Shown piece after piece: positions 25,690 through 33,434 of a stretch of DNA of 64,000 bases. Made by a program: the position numbers and the translations under genes. Source of the stretch: Streptomyces marincola (GTDB lineage: Bacteria > Actinomycetota > Actinomycetes > Streptomycetales > Streptomycetaceae); NCBI RefSeq assembly GCF_020410765.1, contig NZ_CP084541.1:2289001-2353000 (forward strand), read 5' to 3'. The notes beneath the pieces were generated by a model, which did no database searches, was not told where the DNA came from, and saw only the letters and a list, made by a program, of their open reading frames with translations. The stretch's first letter is position 1; each line of letters starts with the position of its first letter.

Positions 25690-26629
25690 CGCCGCCCTCC
25701 GGCTCGCTCAGCCCGTGGGCGGCGAACGCCTCGGGCACGCCCGGCAGGTCGAACGCCCCGGCCTGCGCGGCCAGTCGGACGGTGGCCCGGGAGACGGTCC
25801 TGATGCGCGCGGTCACCGCGCTCTCGCCGTAGGCGTCGGCGAGCACGGCGCGGCTGCGTTCCTCGTCGAGACCCGCGAGCCGCAGGGAGGTGTGCACCGG
25901 GCCCAGGTCCCAGTCGAGGGCGGCACGGATCATCGCGGGCAGCGCGCGACCGGCCGCGATGCGTCTGTGCCGGTCGAGCCGCGCCCATAACTCAAGGAAG
26001 AAGGCGGAGAAGAAGCGGTGGTGGCGGCCCTCGTCGCGGGCGTGGTCGCGCATGAGGTCGCGGACGGTGCTGACGACGCACGGGTCCTGCGGGACCTCGT
26101 TGAGCACGGCGGTGATCAGCGTCTCGAACACGACGGCCTGCAACTGCCCGGCCAGCAGCGGATCATCGGGCAGCAGGGCCTGCCCCGCGGCCTGGAGCGC
26201 GGTGACGAAGCCGCCGTAGTCGACGTCGGGCACGGGGATGCCGGTGACGCGCGCGATCTGGTCGGCCAGGTCGAGGCTGTAGAGGGCGTGGTAGCCCTCG
26301 TCGCAGTACACCTTGAACGCGTCCATGCGCAGCCCGGTGGGGAAGTCCATGCCGGCGCGGCCGTTGGCGACGGGCTCGGCCGCGCCGTTGACGACGCGCG
26401 TCTCCAGGTGGGTGGTGGCGTGCAGGAACTGGTAGAGGTGGCGGACGGTCAACTCGCGCACGGCGTGCGGCGGCAGCGCGCGCACCTCGGGGTGGTCGAG
26501 GTGCGGCACGAGGGCTTCGGGGAAGAAGACCCGGCCCGCCTCCGTTTCGGCGTGGAACACGCGCCGGACGCCGCCGCGGACGCCCGCGGCCTCGTACCAG
26601 CGGTCGAGTGGGCCCGGAGCTGTGGTCAC
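25682..26629 (-). CDS. AurF-like di-iron arylamine N-oxygenase
   Basis: 315 residues from GTG at 26629 (GTGA overlap with the upstream gene). A complete seven-ligand di-iron set is visible: Glu76 (HLE), Glu111 and His114 (EGYH), Glu169 (FET), His196, Glu200 and His203 (HARDEGRH). The order matches AurF (E101, E136, H139, E196, H223, E227, H230) and two of the long spacings, 35 and 27 residues, are identical. AurF and CmlI oxidise aryl amines to nitro groups using O2. Beside TDO and a formamidase the natural candidate is the ortho-amino group of kynurenine or a derivative; that is inference. Desaturase or other di-iron chemistry is the alternative. Confidence 0.82.
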   Translation of the reverse strand: MTTAPGPLDRWYEAAGVRGGVRRVFHAETEAGRVFFPEALVPHLDHPEVRALPPHAVRELTVRHLYQFLHATTHLETRVVNGAAEPVANGRAGMDFPTGLRMDAFKVYCDEGYHALYSLDLADQIARVTGIPVPDVDYGGFVTALQAAGQALLPDDPLLAGQLQAVVFETLITAVLNEVPQDPCVVSTVRDLMRDHARDEGRHHRFFSAFFLELWARLDRHRRIAAGRALPAMIRAALDWDLGPVHTSLRLAGLDEERSRAVLADAYGESAVTARIRTVSRATVRLAAQAGAFDLPGVPEAFAAHGLSEPEGGDD

Positions 26630-27930
26630 GGGCGGTCTCCCTTCACGTGGGCGGCGATGCGCCGGACGGCCTCGGTGACGAGCGGCGCTTCGACGGTGTG
26701 GCACAGCCGGAACCAGCCGGGTGCCGGTGAGTGGAAGGCGGCGCCGGGCAGGATGCTGACCCGGCGCACGTCGAGGAGTTCGCGCCACAGGCGCTCCTCG
26801 GCGGCGAAGCCGTCCGCGAGCGACCGGCCGTTCGCGGACGCGGGACCGTTCGCGGACGCGGGACCGCCGGGCGCCCCCGGGCCCGGCAGCCAGGCGCCGA
26901 GGTCGAGCCACACGGAGAAGCCGGCCCCGGCGGGCGCCCGGGGCAGGCCGTGCTCGTCGAGCAGGCCGGCGACGTGCCGGTGGCTCCCGGCGAGGCGGCG
27001 CCTGCCCTCGGCGAGGAAGCCCGCGACCCAGTCCCGGTCGTCGAGCAGCCCGGTGAAGACCTCCTGGGTGGCGGTGGAGACCGGCGCGAAGTACGCCAGG
27101 GCCCGGGCGGCGGCGAGCACCTCGCGGCTGCGCGTGTGCAGCACGCCGGTCTTCAGCCCGGGCAGGGCGAAGTCCTTGGCGAACCCCCAGACCAGGTGGG
27201 TGCGTTCGGCCCAGTGCCGGTTGACGGACGGGTCGAGCGCACTGGTGAACGGGCGGTCCCCGAACACCGCGTGCGCGTAGATCTCGTCCGCGATCAGGTC
27301 GACGTCGTGGGCGCGTGCGACCTCCAGCAGGTCCGCGAGCACGCCCGGCGGGTGGACCTCGCCGACCGGGTTGGACGGCGAGGAGAGCGCGACGGCCCGC
27401 ACGACCGCGCCCGCGCGGCGGGCCCCGACGAGCGCGCGGTCGACGGCCTCGGCGGTCAGCCTGAAGCCGTCGGCCGCGGCGAGCGGGGCCGGGACGAGCC
27501 GGGCGCCGGACCGGCCGCCGAGGTCGGTGTCGAACGCGCCGTAGTAGGGCGCGGGCACCACGATGGCCTCGCCCGGGTCGCACAGCGCGGTGGCGATCGC
27601 GTCGAGGGCGCCCGTCGCGCCGCTGATCACCACGAACTCGTCGGCCGCGAGCGGGGCGCGGCAGGTGCCCGAGAGCAGCGCGGCGACGCGTTCGCGCAGT
27701 TCCGGCGTGCCGTGCAGGGGGGCGTAGCGGCTGGTGCGTTCGGTGGGCGCGGGCAGCGCGGCGAGGCGGGGGCCCACCAGGTCCCACAGCAGCCGGTTCT
27801 CCGCGGTGCCCAGGTTGAGGTAGCCGTCGGGGCGCGCGTCGGGGTCGAACGGCTCGGCCTCGGCCCGGAAGTGGGCGTCGGCGATGGCGGGGGTGTCGGC
27901 GGTCAGGCGTGCGACCTGACGGGAAATCAT
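26626..27930 (-). CDS. ACC-synthase-like PLP-dependent enzyme (class I/II aminotransferase fold)
   Basis: 434 residues. PLP residues are in place: Asn187 (SPSNPVG), Asp215/Tyr218 (ADEIY) and Lys252 (FAKDFALPGLKTG). The front half resembles 1-aminocyclopropane-1-carboxylate synthases more than common aminotransferases: LNLGTAENRLLWDL with Glu44 where ACC synthase has its substrate-binding Glu, SGATGALDAIATALCDPG and VPAPYYGAFDTDL. It may transaminate (for example kynurenine to kynurenate) or carry out alpha,gamma chemistry. A perfect 18-bp duplication (26831-26866) adds six residues near position 360. It is the second gene of the operon; its ATG overlaps the SDR stop as TTATGA. Confidence 0.82.
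   Translation of the reverse strand: MISRQVARLTADTPAIADAHFRAEAEPFDPDARPDGYLNLGTAENRLLWDLVGPRLAALPAPTERTSRYAPLHGTPELRERVAALLSGTCRAPLAADEFVVISGATGALDAIATALCDPGEAIVVPAPYYGAFDTDLGGRSGARLVPAPLAAADGFRLTAEAVDRALVGARRAGAVVRAVALSSPSNPVGEVHPPGVLADLLEVARAHDVDLIADEIYAHAVFGDRPFTSALDPSVNRHWAERTHLVWGFAKDFALPGLKTGVLHTRSREVLAAARALAYFAPVSTATQEVFTGLLDDRDWVAGFLAEGRRRLAGSHRHVAGLLDEHGLPRAPAGAGFSVWLDLGAWLPGPGAPGGPASANGPASANGRSLADGFAAEERLWRELLDVRRVSILPGAAFHSPAPGWFRLCHTVEAPLVTEAVRRIAAHVKGDRP
26831..26866. repeat. Perfect tandem duplication, 2 x 18 bp, inside the PLP-enzyme gene
   Basis: Units 26831-26848 and 26849-26866 are identical, so the protein has GPASAN twice in a row. Frame is kept. This looks like a recent slippage event in a surface loop. 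Confidence 0.85.
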
Positions 27931-28763
27931 AACGTGGGCTCCGAGGCGGTGTCGGCGCTGTCGGCGGTGCCGCCGGCGCGGGCGGTGAGCAGTCCCGGGT
28001 GGACGCCGAGGCCCATGGAGGCGTCGATGACGGCGCCGTGCAGCGGGGCGGAGTGCTCTCCGGCGAGCCAGCGGGCGAGTTCCGCGATCTCCTCCGGCCT
28101 GATCAGCCGGCCGCCGGGCAGCGAGGCGGTGAACGCGGCGCGCCGCTCAGGGCCGAGGGGCCGCAGCGTGCTCGCCTCGAACATCTCGGTCTCCACCGCG
28201 CCCGGGCACAGCGCGAAGACGTGCACGGGGCTGTGCACGAGGTCGGCGGCGAGGTGCCGGGTGAGGTAGGCGAGCGCGGCCTTGCTCATGCCGTCGGCCG
28301 GGTGGAAGCCGGGGAACTGGCCGATGCCGCCGCCCACGCTGGCGACGTTGACGATCTTGCCCCGGCCGCGTTCCTTCATGCCGGGCAGCAGCTGCTCGAT
28401 CAGCCACAGCGGGCCGACGGCGTTGATCTGGAAGAACGCGGAGGCCCGCGCGTGGGCGGGTCCTTCCGCGTACTTGTCGACGGTCTTCGAGCCGACGGCC
28501 GCGTTGTTGACGAGGACGTCGACGGGGCCGGGGAGCAGGTCGAGCAGCCGCTGGTGGGAGTCCCAGTCGCCCTGGTCGAGCGGGAAGGCGGCCACGTCCT
28601 CGTGGCCCTCCTCGGCCAGTCCTGCCACCAGTTGCTCCGCGCGGTCCCGGCCGCGCCGGTAGGTGAACCACACGGTGGTGCCGGCCTCGCGGGCGAAACG
28701 TTCCACACAGGCCCGGCCGATGCCGGTGGAACCTCCGGTGATGAGCACGTTCCCGATGGGCAT
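27927..28763 (-). CDS. SDR-family oxidoreductase-like protein lacking the catalytic Tyr; ends in a TTA codon
   Basis: 278 residues from ATG at 28763 with GGAGG 6 nt upstream. The Rossmann motif TGGSTGIG (9-16), NNAA (86-89), catalytic-type Ser142 and Lys161 are present, but the YxxxK motif reads D-G-M-S-K, so Asp157 replaces the Tyr. The protein should bind NAD(P)(H) yet may not do standard carbonyl reduction. The last sense codon (27930-27932) is TTA, rare in Streptomyces and read by the bldA tRNA, and it overlaps the ATG of the next gene. This first operon gene therefore ties the operon to developmental timing. A promoter-like sequence is at 28795-28824. Confidence 0.82.
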   Translation of the reverse strand: MPIGNVLITGGSTGIGRACVERFAREAGTTVWFTYRRGRDRAEQLVAGLAEEGHEDVAAFPLDQGDWDSHQRLLDLLPGPVDVLVNNAAVGSKTVDKYAEGPAHARASAFFQINAVGPLWLIEQLLPGMKERGRGKIVNVASVGGGIGQFPGFHPADGMSKAALAYLTRHLAADLVHSPVHVFALCPGAVETEMFEASTLRPLGPERRAAFTASLPGGRLIRPEEIAELARWLAGEHSAPLHGAVIDASMGLGVHPGLLTARAGGTADSADTASEPTL

Positions 28764-28794
28764 CCGGTCCTCCGGGTTGGCGACGCAGGTCCGC

Positions 28795-28824
28795 AACCTA
28801 TTCCCAAGCCGTCGCGGCTCACAA
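28795..28824 (-). promoter_or_regulatory. Candidate promoter of the SDR/ACS-like/AurF-like/TDO operon
   Basis: On the minus strand TTGTGA (28824-28819), 18-nt spacer, TAGGTT (28800-28795), 32 nt before the ATG at 28763. It resembles a housekeeping-type promoter and sits in the only gap (165 nt) between the two-component genes and this operon. Confidence 0.45.
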
Positions 28825-28927
28825 GGCTCGCGAACCCCTACCCGTCTCGAACCCCTGTTCCCGGTCGCGGCGGGGGACTTCGGCAGGGGTGCACGGCCGC
28901 GACCTGCCGCGACCGGCGCGGGGGCGC

Positions 28928-29572
28928 TCAGCCCAGGATGCCGCGGTCGTACGCCGCGGCCACCGCGGCCGCCCGGTCGTTGACGCCCAACTTCCGGTAC
29001 ACGTGGGTCAGATGGGTTTTGACCGTCGCCTCGCTGATGAAGAGTTCCCTGGCGATCTCGCGGTTCGCGGTGCCCTTGGCCACCAGCGCGAGCACTTCGC
29101 GCTCGCGCGCCGAGAGCGTGTCGGCCGCGGGAGGGGCGCCGGGGTTCCTGACGGCGCCGACGAGGCGGGACGCGACGGCGGGCGACAGGACGGTGCGCCC
29201 CTCCGCGGCGGCGCGGACCGCCGTGAACAGCTCGTCGCGCGGCGCGTCCTTGAGCAGGTAGCCGGTGGCGCCCGCCTCGATCGCGGGAATGGTGTCGGAG
29301 TCCGTGTCGTACGTGGTGAGGACGAGGACCCTGGCCCGGGCGCCGCGCCGGGTGAGTTCCGCGATCGCCTCGACGCCGCCGCCGGCGGGCATGCGCAGGT
29401 CCATCAGGACGACGTCCGGGTCGAGGCGCCGGGCGAGTTCGACGCCCTCGGCCCCGCCCGCGGCCTCCCCGAGGACGTCGAATCCGGGGTCGGAGGCGAA
29501 CATGCCGCGCAGGCCGTCCCTGACGACGGGGTGGTCGTCGACGATCAGCAGCGTGATGGTGCGGTCAGCCAT
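28928..29572 (-). CDS. NarL/FixJ-type response regulator
   Basis: 214 residues. A receiver domain (residues 5-120) has acidic pocket residues in VDDHP, phospho-acceptor Asp58 in VVLMDLRMP, Thr in LTTYD and Lys in LLKDAP; a LuxR-type helix-turn-helix follows (LSAREREVLALVAKGTANREIARELFISEATVKTHLTHVYRKLGV). Its ATG overlaps the stop of the histidine-kinase gene by 8 nt. With the ABC exporter genes it forms a four-gene module common in actinomycetes, in which the kinase senses a membrane-active drug or lipid and the regulator turns on the pump. It may also control the SDR operon, which starts 165 nt downstream. Confidence 0.93.
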   Translation of the reverse strand: MADRTITLLIVDDHPVVRDGLRGMFASDPGFDVLGEAAGGAEGVELARRLDPDVVLMDLRMPAGGGVEAIAELTRRGARARVLVLTTYDTDSDTIPAIEAGATGYLLKDAPRDELFTAVRAAAEGRTVLSPAVASRLVGAVRNPGAPPAADTLSAREREVLALVAKGTANREIARELFISEATVKTHLTHVYRKLGVNDRAAAVAAAYDRGILG

Positions 29573-30815
29573 GGCGCACCAACGGTACGCGGGCGCTGAT
29601 CGCGGTGCCCTGTCCCGGCTCCGACTCGACGGCGACGGTGCCGGCGATCCGTTCGGCGCGGGCCCGCATCCCGTCGAGGCCGAAGCCGCCGCTGCCGCTG
29701 CGCGGCGCCACCGCGCCGGGCGAGAAGCCGCGGCCGTCGTCGCGGATGTCCAGGGTGACCTCGTCCTCCATGTAGGAGAGGGTGACCCCCGCGCGGGCGG
29801 CGCGGGCGTGGCGGCCGGTGTTGGCCAGCGCCTCCTGCGCGATGCGCAGGAGGGTGGCGGCGACCTCGCCGTGCAGCGGCTCCTCGGTGCCGGTCACGGT
29901 GAACCCGGCCGCGACGCCGGTGCGTTCCGACCACTCGCCGACGGTCCTCTTCAGCGCGTCGGGGAGCGTGTCGTGCTCCAGCGCCGCCGGGGAGAGGTTG
30001 CGGACCGAGCGGCGGGCCTCCCCGAGTGAACGGCGGGCCAGCGCCTGGGCGCGGTCCAGGTGCTCGCGGGCCAGGCCCGGGTCGTCGGTCGAGGAGACCA
30101 CCTGGAGCTGGGCGATGATGCCGGCCAGGCCCTGGGCGATGGTGTCGTGGATCTCCGCGGCCAGGCGGCGCCGCTCGTCGGCGACGCCCGCCTCCCTGGC
30201 CTGGTGGACCAGTTGGGCGTGCAGGGCGCCGTTCTCCGCGAGGGCCCGCTCCAGGGCGGCGATGGTCCTCGCCCGCTCCTGCGACCTCTCCTCCTCCTTG
30301 GCGGCGAGGTGGTTGAGGCCGATCGCCAGCGCCGCGTTGAAGCCGAACAGCACGCCGAACACGACCCATTGCGTCAGCGAGTCCGGCGGCAGGCCCCCGG
30401 ACTGGGAGCCCGCGAGGGCGGCGGCGGTCACCAGGAGCCCGGCCCGGACGGCACGCGGCGGCAGCAGGTGCCCGGCGTCGCAGTAGCCGAGGCACGCGTA
30501 GAGGGCGAAGAACGGGTTGAGCCAGGTCAGTGCGAACGCGAGGACCGTGCGCAGCACGAAGTAGCCGCGACCGGCCGGGGTCCCCCCGGGAAGCACCGGG
30601 GGCCCGGCCGGCGCCGCGGGCGACCGCGGCATGGCCCGGGCCCACCACACCTGGAGGGCCAGCGCGGCGAGGAGCAGCGCCCCCGCCGCGTACATCTCCC
30701 CCCTGGTCATCACCAGGGGGGCGGCCACGGCCGCGAGGGGCGTGGCCAGGCCGAGCAGGGCGTACGGCCCGTACCGGAAGAACCACGCCCAGCGCTCCTC
30801 GACCGTTGTCGTCAT
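29565..30815 (-). CDS. HisKA_3-type membrane sensor histidine kinase
   Basis: 416 residues. The first 180 hold about five membrane segments (for example YALLGLATPLAAVAAPLVM and QWVVFGVLFGFNAALAIG) and no large extracellular sensor, as in DesK-like kinases that sense the membrane. A coiled region leads to the DHp box RRRLAAEIHDTIAQGLAGI with the phospho-His, and then a HATPase domain (AQEALANTGRHARA, DDGRGF and GGFGLDGMRARAERIAG). It should phosphorylate the adjacent response regulator. The start is 7 nt after the permease stop. Confidence 0.93.
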   Translation of the reverse strand: MTTTVEERWAWFFRYGPYALLGLATPLAAVAAPLVMTRGEMYAAGALLLAALALQVWWARAMPRSPAAPAGPPVLPGGTPAGRGYFVLRTVLAFALTWLNPFFALYACLGYCDAGHLLPPRAVRAGLLVTAAALAGSQSGGLPPDSLTQWVVFGVLFGFNAALAIGLNHLAAKEEERSQERARTIAALERALAENGALHAQLVHQAREAGVADERRRLAAEIHDTIAQGLAGIIAQLQVVSSTDDPGLAREHLDRAQALARRSLGEARRSVRNLSPAALEHDTLPDALKRTVGEWSERTGVAAGFTVTGTEEPLHGEVAATLLRIAQEALANTGRHARAARAGVTLSYMEDEVTLDIRDDGRGFSPGAVAPRSGSGGFGLDGMRARAERIAGTVAVESEPGQGTAISARVPLVRHG

Positions 30816-30822
30816 GATCGGG

Positions 30823-31599
30823 CTACTCCCACGTGAACCAGCGGCGGGCCGCGGCGATCAGCAGCACCGCCCACAGCGCCGTGACACCCAGATGTGTCCA
30901 GTCCGGCCATTGTCCCGCGGCGGCCTCGTCCAGGGCCCGTGCGGCGGCGCCGAGCGGGGTGAGGGCCACGATGCGCTGGAGGACGTCGGGCATGGCCGCG
31001 ACCGGCAGCCAGACGCCGGAGGCGAACATCGCCGGGAAGAACACGGCGGAACCCACCGCCTGGGTGACCTTGGTGGTGCGGCAGACGGCGGAGATGGTGG
31101 CGCCGAGCGCCAGGGAGGCCAGCGTGACCAGGACGAGCGCCACCAGGTATCCGGGGAGCTGGCGGGGCAGGGCCACGTCGAACACGATCCGGCCCACCGC
31201 GAGGGCCAGCACCGCGGAGACCGCGACGGCCGTGGCGTGCAGGGCGATCTGCGCGCCGATGAGGGAGCCGGGCCGCACGGGGGTCGTGGACATGCGGCGC
31301 AGGATGCCGCGTTCGCGGTAGCCGGTGAGGACGGGCGGCATGGCCTGGAGGCCCGCCACGAGCACGGCGAGCAGGATCGCGACGGGGACGTAGAGGTCGA
31401 TGACGCGCAGCCCGCCCAGGTCGGCCGCATGCTCCCGGTTGGCCGGGATGGCGCCCAGGACGCCCAGCAGGAGCGTGGGGAAGGCCAGCACCCAGAACAG
31501 GGTGGCGGGCTCGCGCAGGGTCAGGCGGGCCTCGGCCTTGAGCACGGCGGCGGCGCTGCCCTTGACGGGCGTCGTGCGGATGGGGGCTGTCGCGGTCAT
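30823..31599 (-). CDS. ABC-2 type exporter permease (DrrB-like)
   Basis: 258 residues with six predicted membrane helices and the ABC-2 layout, including YRERGILRRMSTTPVRPGSLIGAQ after TM2, a block typical of DrrB-type antibiotic exporters, and FFPAMFASGVWLPVAAMPDVLQRI near TM5. The ATG at 31599 overlaps the ATPase stop as ATGA. It should form the membrane part of a drug or lipid exporter with the upstream ATPase. Confidence 0.9.
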   Translation of the reverse strand: MTATAPIRTTPVKGSAAAVLKAEARLTLREPATLFWVLAFPTLLLGVLGAIPANREHAADLGGLRVIDLYVPVAILLAVLVAGLQAMPPVLTGYRERGILRRMSTTPVRPGSLIGAQIALHATAVAVSAVLALAVGRIVFDVALPRQLPGYLVALVLVTLASLALGATISAVCRTTKVTQAVGSAVFFPAMFASGVWLPVAAMPDVLQRIVALTPLGAAARALDEAAAGQWPDWTHLGVTALWAVLLIAAARRWFTWE

Positions 31600-32498
31600 G
31601 CGTCCTGTCCCGTCAGGTCGAGGTAGGCGTCGTCCAGAGTCGCCTCCGTGACGCGGAGCTGGTGGGCGGTGATCCCCCGCCCGGCGAGCAGCGAGAGCAC
31701 GCCGTTGACCGTCTCGTCCGTACCGTGGACCACGATCCGGTCGTTCTCGTGCGTCACCGACGCGACCGAGGGCAGCTCCGCCAGCAGTCCCGCCGCCAGC
31801 GGGGCCGAGGGGACGAACGAGATCGCCGTGCCGCCCGCGGTGCGCCCGATCAGCCCGGCCGGCGTGTCGAGCGCGGTGATCCGGCCCTTGTCGATCAGGG
31901 CTATCCGGTCGCACAGGCGCTGCGCCTCCTCCATGAAGTGCGTGACCAGCAGCACGGTGACCCCGCTGTCGCGGACGTCCTGGATGAGCCGCCAGGTGTC
32001 GCGGCGGGCGCGCGGGTCCAGCCCTGTGGTCAGTTCGTCGAGGATGACGACGGCGGGCTTGCCGACCAGGGCGAGCGCGATGGACAGGCGCTGCTTCTGG
32101 CCGCCGGAGAGCTTGGCGAACCGGGTGCGGAGCTTGTCGGTGAGCCCGAGGCGTTCGGCGAGGGGGCGCCAGTCGGCGGGGTCCGGGTAGCAGGCGGCGT
32201 ACAGTGCGAACGCCTCGCTGACCGTGATCTTGGGCTGGAGTTCGCTCTCCTGGAGCTGGACGCCCAGGACGCGGGTGACGGAGTCGCGGTCGGCGGCGGG
32301 GTCGTACCCGGCGACGCGGACGCTGCCCGCGTCGGGGCGCCGCAGGCCCGCGACGCACTCGACCGTGGTGGTCTTGCCCGCGCCGTTGGGGCCGAGGATT
32401 CCGAAGATCTCCCCCTCCCCGATGTCGAAGGACACGCCGTCGACGGCCTTCTTGCCCGCGTACGCCTTGCGCAGGCCGCTGACTTCGATGATTGCCAT
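31596..32498 (-). CDS. ABC exporter ATPase (DrrA-like)
   Basis: 300 residues. Walker A is GPNGAGKTT (about 37-45), the signature is LSGGQKQR, Walker B is VVILDELTTGLDP and the H-loop lies in LLVTHFMEEAQRL. A C-terminal accessory segment (about 220-300, ending VTEATLDDAYLDLTG) is typical of DrrA-type ATPases that power antibiotic efflux. It is the first gene of the ABC/two-component operon. ATG at 32498 was chosen as the first in-frame ATG before the ATPase core; no strong ribosome site is visible. Confidence 0.92.
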   Translation of the reverse strand: MAIIEVSGLRKAYAGKKAVDGVSFDIGEGEIFGILGPNGAGKTTTVECVAGLRRPDAGSVRVAGYDPAADRDSVTRVLGVQLQESELQPKITVSEAFALYAACYPDPADWRPLAERLGLTDKLRTRFAKLSGGQKQRLSIALALVGKPAVVILDELTTGLDPRARRDTWRLIQDVRDSGVTVLLVTHFMEEAQRLCDRIALIDKGRITALDTPAGLIGRTAGGTAISFVPSAPLAAGLLAELPSVASVTHENDRIVVHGTDETVNGVLSLLAGRGITAHQLRVTEATLDDAYLDLTGQDA

Positions 32499-32619
32499 GC
32501 GAACGAGCGTGCCGCGGCGGGACGTTCGCGCACATCGCCCATCGCGCTCGAAGGCGCATCGGCCGATCGGCCGATGGCGCGCGGCGGGCACGGCCCCCGC
32601 CGGCGGCTGTGCGCGCCGG

Positions 32620-33288
32620 TCAGCGCGCCGCCTCCTGCCGACTCCCGGCCCGCGCGGGCCGGTTGACCCGCTCGATCACGTCGCGGCTGCCGTCGGGGCG
32701 CAGCCTCGGCAGCACGGGCTCCCCCACCATGCCCGGCAGCACGACCTGCCACCAGCCGGTGAGCCGTTCCACGAGGTCGGCGCGGTCGCTGAGCACCGCG
32801 GACAGCAACTGCACCCCGATGAACGAGCCGACGACCATGCAGGCCAGGTCGTCCGGGTCGGCGTCCGGCCGCAGCTCCCCGCGCTCGCCCGCGAGCGCGA
32901 GGTGGGTGCGGCACAGCTCCGTCCACCAGTGGTACATGCCCTGCGGGTCGGCCTCGCCGAGCATGCCCCGCTCGACGGTCAGCCGCACACCGGCCCGCAG
33001 CAGCGTGTCGGTCGGGAACGAACGGGCCACGCCGTGCGTGAAGTCGATGACGGTCTGGGTGTGCAGGCCCGTGTCGGTGACGATCACGGAGCGGCGCCGC
33101 TCGGCCACGACGCTGCGGGCGAGCGCTTCCTTGGAGTCGAAGTGGAAGTACAGGGCGCCCTTGGTGACGCCGGCGGTGTGGAGGATGTCCGTGATGCTGG
33201 CCGAGGCGTACCCGTGTGCGTCGAAGACGGCGGCGGCGGCCTCGATCACACGACGCCGGGTGCGCAGCGCCCGCTGCTGGGTGGCCAA
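32620..33288 (-). CDS. Gamma-butyrolactone-receptor-like TetR regulator 1 (ArpA/ScbR family)
   Basis: 222 residues from TTG at 33288 with CAGGAGG upstream. The N-terminal helix-turn-helix (RALRTRRRVIEAAAAVFDAHGYASASITDILHTAGVTKGALYFHFDSKEALARSVV, here in two overlapping blocks of the family pattern) is diagnostic of ArpA/ScbR-type receptors, especially the GVTKGALYFHF core. Such proteins repress antibiotic genes until a gamma-butyrolactone binds. No AfsA-type butyrolactone synthase is in the window, so it may be an orphan or pseudo-receptor. A CAAACCGTTTG dyad lies 95 nt upstream. It is 121 nt upstream of the ABC-exporter operon on the same strand. Confidence 0.88.
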   Translation of the reverse strand: MATQQRALRTRRRVIEAAAAVFDAHGYASASITDILHTAGVTKGALYFHFDSKEALARSVVAERRRSVIVTDTGLHTQTVIDFTHGVARSFPTDTLLRAGVRLTVERGMLGEADPQGMYHWWTELCRTHLALAGERGELRPDADPDDLACMVVGSFIGVQLLSAVLSDRADLVERLTGWWQVVLPGMVGEPVLPRLRPDGSRDVIERVNRPARAGSRQEAAR

Positions 33289-33383
33289 ACGAACCTCCTG
33301 GTGGTGAGCCGCGGCACGCCATGGCCCGGAGGTGTCGCTTGCTGGACAGGGCCCTGCCGTGGGCGAGTCGGTCACATCCGAAA

Positions 33384-33394
33384 CAAACCGTTTG
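33384..33394. promoter_or_regulatory. ARE-like dyad CAAAC-C-GTTTG upstream of receptor 1
   Basis: An 11-nt perfect dyad in the context AAACAAACCGTTTGGTGCGT, 95 nt upstream of the TTG start. ArpA/ScbR-type receptors bind AT-containing dyads with ACA and CGG/CCG cores upstream of their own genes, so this is a candidate autoregulatory element. Confidence 0.5.
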
Positions 33395-33434
33395 GTGCGT
33401 ACTGTAGCGACGCCACTCGCGAAGGCTCCCGGAC

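Noticed and set aside
27927..30815. SDR operon and two-component operon as one transcription unit
   Set aside because: A 165-nt gap with a plausible promoter separates them, whereas genes within each unit overlap or abut; read-through cannot be excluded.
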